50,739 nt of DNA from Aurantiacibacter poecillastricola (GTDB lineage Bacteria; Pseudomonadota; Alphaproteobacteria; Sphingomonadales; Sphingomonadaceae): positions 1 to 50,739 of the forward strand of contig NZ_JAVAMS010000007.1 in NCBI RefSeq assembly GCF_030730945.1, read 5' to 3'. Under the pieces are notes generated by a model. That model saw nothing but the letters and a program-made list of their open reading frames with translations, was not told the origin of the DNA and made no database searches. Below, piece by piece: positions 17,263-24,433 of the stretch (positions are counted from its first letter, which is position 1; each line of letters opens with the position of its first letter). A program made the position numbers and the translations under genes.

Positions 17263-17538
17263 ATGCCCCAGCAACCCAGGACACAGCGCCTGCCGAATTT
17301 CATCATTATCGGGCGCGTTCGCGAAGGAGAACTCGATTGCATCTCCGCAATCAACGGAAGCTCGATCGCGGACGCACAGCTCTGGAATGCGCTTCTCATC
17401 GAGACGCATCGCTGTCTATCCCTCGCCGTCGGGGAGGATCTCACCGTGTGGAGCGTTCACGATATCAACGCGGTGCTGTTGCCAGACCCGAACGCCATCG
17501 GCTTTGCCGCGTGCATCGATCTCTCCGATCTCTCTTGA
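17263..17538 (+). CDS. Hypothetical protein, 91 aa
   Basis: AAGGAA lies 9 nt before the ATG. The sequence opens with Pro/Gln and then FIIIGRVREGELDCISAING, suggesting a small beta/alpha fold. No family is recognised. It ends just before the putative operator of the toxin-antitoxin pair. Confidence 0.55.
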   Translation: MPQQPRTQRLPNFIIIGRVREGELDCISAINGSSIADAQLWNALLIETHRCLSLAVGEDLTVWSVHDINAVLLPDPNAIGFAACIDLSDLS

Positions 17539-17540
17539 AA

Positions 17541-17580
17541 ATCCGGACTATCCGGATTATACGGATCGTTATCCGCATGA
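17541..17580 (+). promoter_or_regulatory. Repeated ATCCG sites, probable toxin-antitoxin operator
   Basis: Within 40 nt there are ATCCGGA, ATCCGGAT (a perfect 8-bp palindrome), TACGGAT and TATCCGC, giving direct and inverted copies of one half-site around a TTATAC that could be a -10. A (GAC)5 run follows at about 17587-17602. Autorepression by the downstream Phd-like antitoxin is the likely use. Confidence 0.5.
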
Positions 17581-17649
17581 CGGTAATGACGACGACGACG
17601 ACGGGCCTGGCCCATTGGTAACTTGGCGATGATGAAAGCGGAGACGAAC

Positions 17650-17985
17650 ATGAAACAAGCCTACGGAGAAACCGTCACCACGACCGCTTTCTCGAAGAAG
17701 GTCGGCTACTATTACGACGAGGCAATCCGCAGACCCATCGGTCTCGAACGCCACGGAGAAGTCCGCGTCGTCATGGTGCCGGTCGACGAGTACAACTCGC
17801 TTCGAAAGCTGTTCGCGCGTGCCCTGAAATCGGAGCAGCTGAAGGATGTCATCGGAGAAATCACCACCGCGCCGCCGGCGTTCCACCCTGACGCCCCGGA
17901 CAGCTACGAAGAAGACGCCGGCGCGGGCGCCCATCATCCCAAGCAAAACCGCAAGCGGGCAGAACGCGAAACCGCGACCGCCTGA
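17650..17985 (+). CDS. Phd/YefM-like antitoxin, 111 aa
   Basis: The start at 17650 has GGAG 8 nt upstream; in-frame ATGs at 17629 and 17632 lack a site. The segment TTAFSKKVGYYYDEAIRRPI, then ERHGEVRVVMVPVDEYNSL, follows the Phd/YefM pattern of a DNA-binding strand-helix followed by a hydrophobic VPxxEY strand. The C-terminal 35 residues are acidic then basic and presumably wrap the toxin. The downstream PemK-like frame begins inside this gene. Type II antitoxin, likely autoregulatory through the repeats just upstream. Confidence 0.65.
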   Translation: MKQAYGETVTTTAFSKKVGYYYDEAIRRPIGLERHGEVRVVMVPVDEYNSLRKLFARALKSEQLKDVIGEITTAPPAFHPDAPDSYEEDAGAGAHHPKQNRKRAERETATA

Positions 17986-18370
17986 GCCTGGCGCCATCAT
18001 CGATTACGGGTACCTCTGGGCCCGCGAGGACGCCAAGGGCCAGGAAAACGCCACCAAGACGCGGCCCTGCTACATCTACGGCGTGAAACCGATAGACGGG
18101 CTCTACATCGTCTCGGTCATGGCGATCTCCAGCTCCTCGACCGGAGCGCGCGTTCCCGTTCATCCGCGCGAGCGTGCAGCGCTGGGGCTTCCCGACGACT
18201 GTGACGTCGTGATCGAGGAAGTCAACGTCTTCCAATGGTCCGGCCCCGACATCGTCCCGCAGCCCGATGGTTCCCTCATGCGAGACAACCCGGCATCGAA
18301 GAAGCTCACCGCGGCGATCGGCACCGCAATGGTCGGGAGGACCCCCACGATCGTCTTCCGCGCACCCTGA
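17846..18370 (+). CDS. PemK/MazF-like toxin, up to 174 aa (start uncertain)
   Basis: The region from PGAIIDYGYLW onward, with KTRPCYIYGV, an RVPVHPRERAALGL segment and EEVNVFQWSGPDIVP, fits the PemK-like growth-inhibitor toxins of Alphaproteobacteria, which are mRNA interferases of the MazF fold. The only ATG in this frame is at 17846, giving a 140-nt out-of-phase overlap with the antitoxin and a 48-residue Arg/Pro-rich leader that looks like shadow sequence. I see no GTG or TTG between there and the conserved domain. Either the leader is real, an unusual start is used, or a frameshift disturbed the junction. The toxin core itself looks intact. Confidence 0.6.
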   Translation: MSSEKSPPRRRRSTLTPRTATKKTPARAPIIPSKTASGQNAKPRPPEPGAIIDYGYLWAREDAKGQENATKTRPCYIYGVKPIDGLYIVSVMAISSSSTGARVPVHPRERAALGLPDDCDVVIEEVNVFQWSGPDIVPQPDGSLMRDNPASKKLTAAIGTAMVGRTPTIVFRAP

Positions 18371-18828
18371 GAAAGCGGTCTTCAACACACCACCGCCGTG
18401 GTTCATCCGGTTCCTCAGGCACTCTCCTGTCCCGACGGTATAGCCTTGACGATGATCGCGGACAGCGGAGCATCGTGGCGACGTCGATCCCGGCACTTCA
18501 CAAGCCCTGAGACGGGGCCGGCGCCAAGCAGCTGACTTGGTCTGACTTCCGCAGATTTTCGGGCCTCCGCCACAAACGAGAACGGTGTTCAAGTCTTCCC
18601 AGCACCTCCAAGCCGAGTGCGTGTCCGCCGTCCAGTGCCCCTGCCCCTCCGGTCGGGCTTAGGGCCAACCTGCGAAAATACGAGCCGTGTTGCTCGCTTC
18701 GCGAGCTGCCCGCACCACCTCGATTTTCGAGGTTTCCCGCGCACGAATGCGCGGTGTCCCATCCCTCCTTCCGGGGCTCGATAAGGGCACCGGCGGACAA
18801 GCCGTCGGCTCAGAAGGAGGTTTTTGAA
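18371..18828. other. 458-nt spacer with clustered small hairpins
   Basis: No convincing gene. Near its end three perfect short hairpins stand in 62 nt: GCTCGC-ttc-GCGAGC (18692-18706), CCTCGA-ttt-TCGAGG (18718-18732) and CGCGCA-cgaa-TGCGCG (18738-18753). The region probably holds the ssb promoter and leader. Confidence 0.6.
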
Positions 18829-19164
18829 ATGAACACCGTCAATCTCGTCGGCCGACTGGCCAAGGATCCGATCGCCCGCGACGGCAGCAAGACCAAGGTC
18901 ACCGAGCTGCTCCTGGTCACCGAGCGCCCCGTCATCCGCGACGGCCGCGTCCAGAAGGATCCGGAGACCGGCTACACGAAGACCGACGCCGAATTCCACA
19001 AGATCACCGTCTTCAACGGCATGGGTCTCCCGCTTCGGGACCACAAGGCGAAGGGCGACCAGCTCGCGATCACCGGCCGGCTCCACTACTCGCGCTGGCA
19101 GGATGCCGACGGCAACGACCGCTACGGCTGCGAGATCATCGCCGAAAACGTCGAGTTCATCTGA
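18829..19164 (+). CDS. ssb: Single-stranded DNA-binding protein (SSB), short form
   Basis: 111 residues. MNTVNLVGRLAKDPIARD and the ITGRLHYSRWQDADGNDRYG segment are typical of bacterial SSB OB-folds. AAGGAGG lies 8 nt before the ATG. The protein stops directly after the OB-fold (AENVEFI) and lacks the disordered linker and acidic DDDIPF-type tail that recruit partner proteins; chromosomal SSBs are usually 150-180 residues. Plasmid SSBs may coat incoming strands during transfer, but without a tail this one could not recruit partners in the usual way. A terminator follows directly. Confidence 0.9.
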   Translation: MNTVNLVGRLAKDPIARDGSKTKVTELLLVTERPVIRDGRVQKDPETGYTKTDAEFHKITVFNGMGLPLRDHKAKGDQLAITGRLHYSRWQDADGNDRYGCEIIAENVEFI

Positions 19165-19175
19165 CCGACACCGAT

Positions 19176-19200
19176 GGGCGGCGCGCAAGCGCCGCCCTTT
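19176..19200 (+). terminator. Terminator hairpin after ssb
   Basis: GGGCGGCGC-gcaa-GCGCCGCCC, a perfect 9-bp stem followed by TTTC. The short T run makes termination efficiency uncertain. Confidence 0.7.
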
Positions 19201-19225
19201 CACCATCTCACCCAGGAGAATTGCC

Positions 19226-19492
19226 ATGAAGGACTTCGGCCTTTTCGCCGAGCGCGACGCCGCACGCGCGGAACGCAAGCTCAGCGAACTCAACCGCTTC
19301 GCTGCCCGGCGCGAAATCATGCTCGAGACAATCGACCTCGACGCCCTCGACCGGAACGCCGCATTCGCCATCCTCGAAACCGACGAGGACCTGGCCGAAA
19401 CAATCGCTTTCGGCCCGATCTACGTCCATCACCTCTCGACATTGGAAGCACAACGCGCCGAGATCGCCGCTATGCTTCCAAAAGCGGCTTGA
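19226..19492 (+). CDS. Hypothetical helical protein, 88 aa
   Basis: AGGAGA lies 6 nt before the ATG. Begins MKDFGLFAERDAARAERKLS and is almost entirely amphipathic helix, rich in Ala, Glu and Arg, with no Cys and no membrane segment. Family not recognised. It is separated from ssb by a hairpin and precedes another small gene by 14 nt. Confidence 0.6.
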   Translation: MKDFGLFAERDAARAERKLSELNRFAARREIMLETIDLDALDRNAAFAILETDEDLAETIAFGPIYVHHLSTLEAQRAEIAAMLPKAA

Positions 19493-19506
19493 CGGGAGTT
19501 TTTGCC

Positions 19507-19695
19507 ATGCAAGTGATCGCGATCGACAACTTCGACCGGGACAATGTGAGCGACCGCGTGGTCTCGACCAATCTCAGCCAAACCGCGGCCGAGGAGAAAG
19601 CTCTGGAGATGAACACAATGCACGGAGGGCCCACCTCTGCGCGCTATTATGTTGTCAAGCCGGACAACTACGTGCCCTATGTCTGGGAGCCGTGA
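19507..19695 (+). CDS. Small hypothetical protein, 62 aa
   Basis: GGGAG lies about 8 nt before the ATG. MQVIAIDNFDRDNVSDRVV opens a compact strand-helix-strand sequence ending in NYVPYVWEP. It looks like a genuine small domain, of unknown function. Confidence 0.55.
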   Translation: MQVIAIDNFDRDNVSDRVVSTNLSQTAAEEKALEMNTMHGGPTSARYYVVKPDNYVPYVWEP

Positions 19696-20116
19696 CGAGG
19701 TTGCACGTGAAGACCACCACAGGTGTGCATGTTCACAGCGAATATCGCCGGCATATCCAACTCCCCACATCGGATTCATTGAACATTTTTCTACGACAGT
19801 GTGTCCGCCGACTCCCGCCCTGCGGACGGGACCGCGCTCTATTGCGCTAAACTCCTTGCGGCCCTGGCTTCGCGAGGGCGCGCTGCGTCGCCAAGCTTCA
19901 CCGGGCCCCTGACGGGTCTCGGCCCATTCGGGTGACGATCGCCTGGCGAGAATAAGGGGCCTTTCCACCAGAAGTCGCATTATGCCATGCGGGTCACGCG
20001 ATGCGTCAAGGATCCTGCGGCCCGCTATCGCGGCGCCGCTATGGCGGCGTCCCTGACGCGCGTGCTGCCGCATGTCGGGCCTTCGGGGTCAATCATGACA
20101 CCCAAGGAGGCTTATC
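19696..20116. other. 421-nt spacer carrying repeat A
   Basis: No gene is supported. It contains copy A of the ~140-nt repeat (19813-19951) and then a GC-rich stretch with GCGGCGCCGC-type short palindromes up to the AAGGAGG of the next gene. Confidence 0.6.
19813..19951 (+). repeat. Non-coding repeat of about 140 nt, copy A
   Basis: Shares with copies B and C the blocks GCTCTATTGCGCTA, CCCTGGCTTCGC(G/T)AGGG, CCAAGCT(C/T)CACCG and GTCTCGGCCC(AT)TTCGGGTGACGATCG. It is near-identical to copy B over most of its length. All three copies are in the same orientation and intergenic. Confidence 0.8.
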
Positions 20117-20299
20117 ATGTTCAGCTGCACCACCATCGATTCCGCAATCAGCTCCGCCCGACGCGAGGCGAATGAATGCGAAAGCGATCAGCACATCGTC
20201 GCGATCGGAGATCGCTTCCAGGTCGTCGACGAATTCGACCTGACCGAGTGGCAAGAGAGCCGCGTCGTCGAGACGGTTCATTTCGACGATCCGGTGTGA
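20117..20299 (+). CDS. Small acidic hypothetical protein, 60 aa
   Basis: AAGGAGG precedes the ATG by about 7 nt, and a strong terminator lies 6 nt after the stop, so this is a well-defined single-gene unit. Contains CTTIDSAISSARREANECES, then a strand-rich second half ending TVHFDDPV. Family unknown. Confidence 0.65.
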   Translation: MFSCTTIDSAISSARREANECESDQHIVAIGDRFQVVDEFDLTEWQESRVVETVHFDDPV

Positions 20300-20305
20300 T
20301 CGTGC

Positions 20306-20336
20306 GGGGGCAGCGCGATGCGCTGCTCCCCTTTTT
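20306..20336 (+). terminator. Intrinsic terminator between convergent genes
   Basis: GGGGGCAGCGC-gat-GCGCTGCTCCCC followed by TTTTT. It separates the + strand small gene from the minus-strand nuclease-like gene ending at 20340. Confidence 0.85.
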
Positions 20337-20339
20337 CAG

Positions 20340-20819
20340 TTAGCCCCAAGGATCCTCGGAGAGCTTCCTCAAATCAATCATAAAACCGTCTGGCGACGGA
20401 AGTAGATCCCTGCGATCCTTTTCGCTGACACGAGGGTTTTCCGGATCGTTCGGCCGATCGCCCGGCTTGCCACGCCGACGAATGTACATCTCTCTGACCC
20501 AAAGATCGGTACCCACCGCTTCGAACCGGACATAGGCGACATGGCTGCAGCGCTTCTTCGCCAACGAACGGTTTGTAATCCTATCGGCCTGGGTCGATTT
20601 GACCTCGATGTTTTCCGCACCGAATTCGAGATCGTACTGTTCGACGCGATGGCCTGCATGAGTGGCGCGATATGCTTTCGCGACCAAGTGCTCGCCCAAT
20701 GCTCCAAGCCATTGGCCGTTCAAAGTCGGTTTTTTCCCATTTCTGTCAGGGTCCTCCAATTCGTCGAGCGCGTCGGCGAGACCTTCCTTGATGGTTTGCG
20801 TAGCGTGTTTCTGAGTCAT
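20340..20819 (-). CDS. PD-(D/E)XK nuclease-fold protein, 159 aa
   Basis: Minus strand, alone among + strand neighbours. The middle of the protein has GALGEHLVAKAY, then YDLEFG and ENIEVKST, which give the E...D...ExK arrangement of restriction-endonuclease-fold enzymes; the later SHVAYVRFEAV strand fits the core. The C-terminal third is basic with many Arg, Lys and Asp. Proteins of this size and layout include Mrr-like and very-short-patch-like nucleases and inactive relatives, and I cannot say which. It may be a small restriction or anti-plasmid factor, inferred from the active-site pattern only. Bounded by a terminator downstream and repeat B upstream. Confidence 0.65.
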   Translation of the reverse strand: MTQKHATQTIKEGLADALDELEDPDRNGKKPTLNGQWLGALGEHLVAKAYRATHAGHRVEQYDLEFGAENIEVKSTQADRITNRSLAKKRCSHVAYVRFEAVGTDLWVREMYIRRRGKPGDRPNDPENPRVSEKDRRDLLPSPDGFMIDLRKLSEDPWG

Positions 20820-20861
20820 TGAGACGACTTACAGCAAAGCCGTGAACAAATGGGTACCGCC

Positions 20862-21002
20862 TCCCGTCCTTCGGCCGGGACCGGGCTCTATTGCGCTAAG
20901 GCTCCTTGCGGCCCTGGCTTCGCTAGGGCTCGCTGCGTCGCCAAGCTCCACCGAGCCCCTAACGGGTCTCGGCCCATTCGGGTGACGATCGCCTGGCGGG
21001 AT
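20862..21002 (+). repeat. Non-coding repeat of about 140 nt, copy B
   Basis: Matches copy A closely from GCTCTATTGCGCTAA through GTGACGATCGCCTGGCG. The differences fall mostly in stem positions, consistent with, but not proof of, structure-preserving change. Confidence 0.8.
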
Positions 21003-21305
21003 AACCGCGCACCGCGCTATCGCGCTGCGGCCTGAAGAGCGGGGCTGTCTGCATCGGCTCGACCTTCGGCCGACGAGATAATGCCCGCCGCCTACCCAGC
21101 AGATTCAGGACATCCCATCAACGCCGCTCCGGCCTTCGGTCGGGCCTCCGCCTTTTTGATTGGCCCCGCGGGCTCTCGGTCCCGCCGCTCGCGTCCGGGC
21201 GGCCGCGCGAGGGCAACGACCTCTGGCGTTGCCGCGCGCGCGAGACGCGCCGGCCTGTCTTGCCGCGGCTCCTGCGGGAGCCCGATGTTTGTGAAGAAGA
21301 GAAGA

Positions 21306-21323
21306 GGGGAGGGGGAGGGTGGG
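21306..21323 (+). repeat. G-rich intergenic tract, copy 6
   Basis: GGGGAGGGGGAGGGTGGG has four G-runs, the only copy satisfying a three-layer quadruplex pattern. It is also the only copy far (267 nt) from the next start codon. Confidence 0.8.
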
Positions 21324-21376
21324 TTTGATTGCATCCTCGTGTGATGGGGTCCGAAGGATACTTGCGGCAAAGATCC

Positions 21377-21455
21377 GGTCAAGGATCTGCGGTCCCCCCA
21401 ATTTTTTCCCGGCTTTTGTCTGCTTACAGCAGACGGGAAAAAATCGGCTCCCCCG
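21377..21455 (+). repeat. Palindromic element, copy 1
   Basis: GTCAAGGATC and CCCCCCAATTTTTT on the left, then GGGAAAAAATCGGCTCCCCC on the right, flanking a nested hairpin (GTCTGC-ttaca-GCAGAC). Copy 2 at 22762 shares both flanks but has a different, shorter hairpin. Confidence 0.65.
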
Positions 21456-21590
21456 CAGCCCGTAGGCGTTAACCGGGGTCCGGCCCTGACGTGCCGGCTT
21501 CCCGGTTAACGTCCCTGACCTCGTTTGCCCGCTGCGCACCATTGGACCCGTCATCACGAGATGACGCGATCAAACCAATGGAGGCTTCCA

Positions 21591-22595
21591 ATGCAGACTT
21601 TCAACTCTTTCGCCGATCTCGCCAACGCCCGGATCGAGCTGGCCGACAGCCGCGGCCCGGTTACCGAAGCATACGACGGCGCATTCCTCGAGCACAGCGA
21701 CATGGCGAAGCTCAGCGTCGTCGACGAACCGATCACCGCCGACATGCCCGACGCCGACATGGCCCGGCGCGCGGTGGAGATGGCGATCGGCACGATCTTC
21801 GACGTCCTGAAGGACACCCGCATGGAGGAATTCGCCCAGCAGCTCGCCTGGGGGATGGTCAACTCCTTCCACATGACCGTCCGCCTGGTCGAGGGACGCG
21901 AGGACGATGCGGCGAAGAAGCTCGGCGAACTTGCCCGTCACTTCGATCCTTCCGAAATTTACGCCGTCGAGCTCGAAGAGACCCAGCTTCTGGTCCAGAC
22001 GCTGCAGGGGTGCCGCGAAGCGCTGGAGGCAATGCGCGACCATGCCTCGGACGTCTACCGGGTGGAGACCGGGCGCTCGTTCACAGCCACGCGCGGATCG
22101 CAGGTCAGCAAGAACGGCGTCACCGCCTCGCAGATCCAGGCTCGCGACTTCCTCGCAGCCCGCGCGAAGGATCGCAGGGCCCAGTTCCAGCCCGAAGGAC
22201 CGCTGGTGGTGGTCTCGGGCGGCATGAAGGACTGGCACGACTTCGAGATGATCTGGGACATCCTCGACGACATCAAGGAGCGCATCCCGAACATGGTCCT
22301 CGGCACGACCGGAATGCGCAAGGGTGTCGACGCGATGGCGAACGCCTGGGCCCAGAAGAACGGCGTGCAGACGATCCTCTTCATGCCCGACCGGCGGCAC
22401 GGCAACCGCGCACCGTTCCTGCGCAACGAGAACATGGTCAAGCTCGGGCCGGTGGAAGCGATCATCGGCGAAGGTTCGGGCATCCAATCGAACCTCGCAC
22501 AGCGGCTGCGGCAGGCAGGCGTGCCGGTTCACATCCGTCGGATCGCCGATCAGCGGCCGCAAACGCAGCGGGTCGGCGCTTCCACCTTCGGGTGA
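21591..22595 (+). CDS. DUF2493 (YspA-like, SLOG superfamily) protein, 334 aa
   Basis: GGAGG lies 6 nt before the ATG. The last ~120 residues form the DUF2493 domain: PLVVVSGGMKDWHDFEMIW, then LGTTGMRKGVDAMANAWA and a hydrophobic strand, a Rossmann-like nucleotide-binding fold of the SLOG/DprA group. The first 200 residues are helical and acidic. SLOG proteins bind nucleotides or nucleotide-derived ligands; the plasmid DUF2493 proteins are abundant beside transfer genes but lack a proven function. The gene stands alone between two long hairpin-rich spacers that each carry the same palindromic element. Confidence 0.85.
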   Translation: MQTFNSFADLANARIELADSRGPVTEAYDGAFLEHSDMAKLSVVDEPITADMPDADMARRAVEMAIGTIFDVLKDTRMEEFAQQLAWGMVNSFHMTVRLVEGREDDAAKKLGELARHFDPSEIYAVELEETQLLVQTLQGCREALEAMRDHASDVYRVETGRSFTATRGSQVSKNGVTASQIQARDFLAARAKDRRAQFQPEGPLVVVSGGMKDWHDFEMIWDILDDIKERIPNMVLGTTGMRKGVDAMANAWAQKNGVQTILFMPDRRHGNRAPFLRNENMVKLGPVEAIIGEGSGIQSNLAQRLRQAGVPVHIRRIADQRPQTQRVGASTFG

Positions 22596-22901
22596 GCGCC
22601 TCTCGGGAGGCTCCGGCAGTCGCCGGAGCCTCCCTTCCTTTTTCGTCTCGGCAGAACGGGCTCGGGGGCATCGAGCCCCCGTCGCCCGTCTTGGCGCGTC
22701 ACAGGACCGGGGAGGGCTCGTCTCGTCGATGTCCCAGTCTATCACGGGCGCACTGGCGCGCCTCAAGGATCCGCGGTTCCCCCAATTTTGCTACGCAAAA
22801 TCGGCTCCCCCACGGCCCGCTTGCGCGGTCGCCTGCGGCGATCCTTGACCCGCTGGACGCCCGTGACCGGCGGGAACCACCATCAACACATGGAGGTTAA
22901 G
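22596..22901. other. 306-nt spacer with palindromic element copy 2
   Basis: GCCTCTCGGGAGGCTCCGG and CAGTCGCCGGAGCCTCC stem-loops followed by a short T run at about 22636 probably end the DUF2493 transcript. The rest holds palindromic element copy 2. No gene seen. Confidence 0.55.
22762..22850 (+). repeat. Palindromic element, copy 2
   Basis: Bounded by an inverted repeat TCAAGGATC / GATCCTTGA and containing CCCCCAATTTT...AAAATCGGCTCCCCC with the perfect hairpin ATTTTGC-tac-GCAAAAT at its centre. Confidence 0.7.
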
Positions 22902-23147
22902 ATGGGCGTCCAAATCACATTGTTCAAAGCGCTGAAAGAGGCTAAAGTCTCGGGCGAGAACGCAGAGAAGGTCGTCTCCGAACTGGAGGAGTACATTGCG
23001 ATGAAAATCACTGAAGCCAATGCCGAACTGATTGCCGAAGTAAAGTCGCTTCGGACCGATGTCGCCACCAATCGCTGGGTCCTCGGGCTCATCGGCGTCA
23101 TCATCGCGATAGGCTCGGCCACGGGCGGCTATATAGCAGCGGTCTGA
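22902..23147 (+). CDS. Small coiled-coil protein with C-terminal membrane anchor, 81 aa
   Basis: GGAGG lies 5 nt before the ATG. About 55 residues of heptad-like helix (VSELEEYIAMKITEANAELI and following) are succeeded by WVLGLIGVIIAIGSATGGYI, a single transmembrane segment at the C-terminus. The layout resembles DUF1640-type coiled-coil membrane proteins. It has its own strong terminator. The role is unknown; a tail-anchored oligomer at the inner membrane is the simplest reading. Confidence 0.75.
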   Translation: MGVQITLFKALKEAKVSGENAEKVVSELEEYIAMKITEANAELIAEVKSLRTDVATNRWVLGLIGVIIAIGSATGGYIAAV

Positions 23148-23150
23148 CCG

Positions 23151-23174
23151 CGGGGGGCTTCGGCCCCCTTTTTT
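23151..23174 (+). terminator. Intrinsic terminator
   Basis: GGGGGC-ttcg-GCCCCC followed by TTTTTT, with a stable UUCG loop, immediately after the coiled-coil gene. Confidence 0.9.
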
Positions 23175-23866
23175 ACTTCGCCTTGCCCAAGTTCGAGCGC
23201 CCCCTTCTCATATACCTCTTCGTCGGGTTCCTTGCCGGGATAGTGCTACGCTACGTCCCGCCGTGTCCTTTCCTCAATCGCATCTCGTTCGCATGGCCTT
23301 CATGCACCGCAGGCTCGATTGACGGTAGCCGCAGCCCACACATCACAGCTCGCGATCGCGTAGCACCAAGACGAACCGCAGTGCCACGGCCGCGGCGGTC
23401 CCTTGCTCGCTGGCGACCTTTCGGTCGCGTGCGCCACGCTCGGTCCGCCTTGGCCCCGCCGGCATGGCTGGCTCGCCCGGACGCCTTTGCGTCCGTAGGC
23501 ATCGCGGCCATGCCTGTCCTGCGCTGACGGGTACCTGGGAGCGGGCGACGACGCCCGCTTCCATATGGTCGACGTTCCGCCAGGCGCTGGCACTCCCTCG
23601 CGTGCTGGCGGACATGCGTCCGCCCTAGCAACGCTCGGTGTGCCGCGCGCACTTGCAGCAGTCCCTCCGGCTCGCTGACGAACATCCGTTCGTCCGCGCA
23701 TCGCCGATGCTTTCCTGCTCGGAATCCGGCCCCATGCCGGGGCAGGCTTTGCGCCGCATCAATCCTCGACGGGATGCACCGATGGACACCGCCTGCCTTC
23801 ACCGAACAGGCCTCGCATCAAAGGGGAGGGGGAAGGGGAGAGACGAGTTCATCACAGGAGGCAGAG
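23175..23866. other. 692-nt gene-free region with a hairpin array
   Basis: No frame looks coding. Six perfect short hairpins lie in 331 nt: GCGACC/GGTCGC at 23413-23428, GGACGC/GCGTCC at 23479-23494, GCGGGC/GCCCGC at 23541-23558, GGCGGAC/GTCCGCC at 23607-23624, GACGAAC/GTTCGTC at 23677-23694 and GCCCC/GGGGC at 23729-23743. G-rich tract copy 7 ends the region. Confidence 0.65.
23823..23839 (+). repeat. G-rich intergenic tract, copy 7
   Basis: GGGGAGGGGGAAGGGGA ends 27 nt before the next ATG, with ACAGGAGG between them. Confidence 0.8.
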
Positions 23867-24433
23867 ATGCTCGTCACCTTCCGCATCAAGGACACACAGA
23901 CCCAGCTTCATTCACGGCCCGCCGAAATCTCCGCGCTGGAGCTCGCCGCGCTGACGCGGCGGCTTCACTCTGGCAACGCCGCGCTCGACGTCGATCCCGG
24001 GGAATTCGGGGCAGCGCCCCTCAATTTCGAGATCAACGCCAATGCCCTCTCGATGGCCGCATTCACCGCCTGCTTCGACCATCGGGCCGAAATCATCTCG
24101 ATCGTCGAAGAGGCGCAGTTCCTCGGGCGGACGCTGCGCGTCCGGCACCTCGGGCACCTCGCTCCGATAACGATCGAGGTCTCCGAACATATCGCCCTTG
24201 CGCGCGATCTCATGATGGGCCCGGACCTTGCCGCGAAGGTACTCTTCGCCTTGGGACGCGACGACGCGGATGAAGGCGAGCTGACCCTCGAAAACTTGCG
24301 GTTGCTCCTCCAAGATCATCGCACCTACGACGCGTTCTGCGGCGCCAAGATCACCCCGATTTACGACAGTCTGGCGTACCTCGCCTTCACTGACTGCGGC
24401 GAACAGACCCCCGTACTGGAGTGGGTCCAGTGA
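23867..24433 (+). CDS. Hypothetical protein, 188 aa
   Basis: The ATG at 23867 has AGGAGG 5 nt upstream and follows the G-rich tract; in-frame ATGs further upstream would read through that tract. The protein begins MLVTFRIKDTQTQLHSRPAE and contains two similar hydrophobic/acidic helical segments, with no signal peptide or membrane segment. Family not recognised. It overlaps the next gene by 4 nt (GTGA). Confidence 0.7.
   Translation: MLVTFRIKDTQTQLHSRPAEISALELAALTRRLHSGNAALDVDPGEFGAAPLNFEINANALSMAAFTACFDHRAEIISIVEEAQFLGRTLRVRHLGHLAPITIEVSEHIALARDLMMGPDLAAKVLFALGRDDADEGELTLENLRLLLQDHRTYDAFCGAKITPIYDSLAYLAFTDCGEQTPVLEWVQ

Larger units (their letters stand above)
20820..21590. other. 771-nt spacer with repeat B, hairpins and a G-rich tract
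   Basis: No gene is supported on either strand. It carries repeat copy B, GGCAAC and GGCTCC hairpins around 21210-21285, G-rich tract copy 6 and palindromic element copy 1, then the Shine-Dalgarno of the DUF2493 gene. Confidence 0.6.

Noticed and set aside
23413..23743. CRISPR array
   Set aside because: The repeated units are hairpins of differing sequence and there are no regularly spaced identical repeats.
23250..23802. Possible minus-strand gene in the hairpin-rich spacer
   Set aside because: The translation is Arg/Ala-rich, without ribosome-binding site or recognisable motif, and the DNA is a chain of small palindromes.
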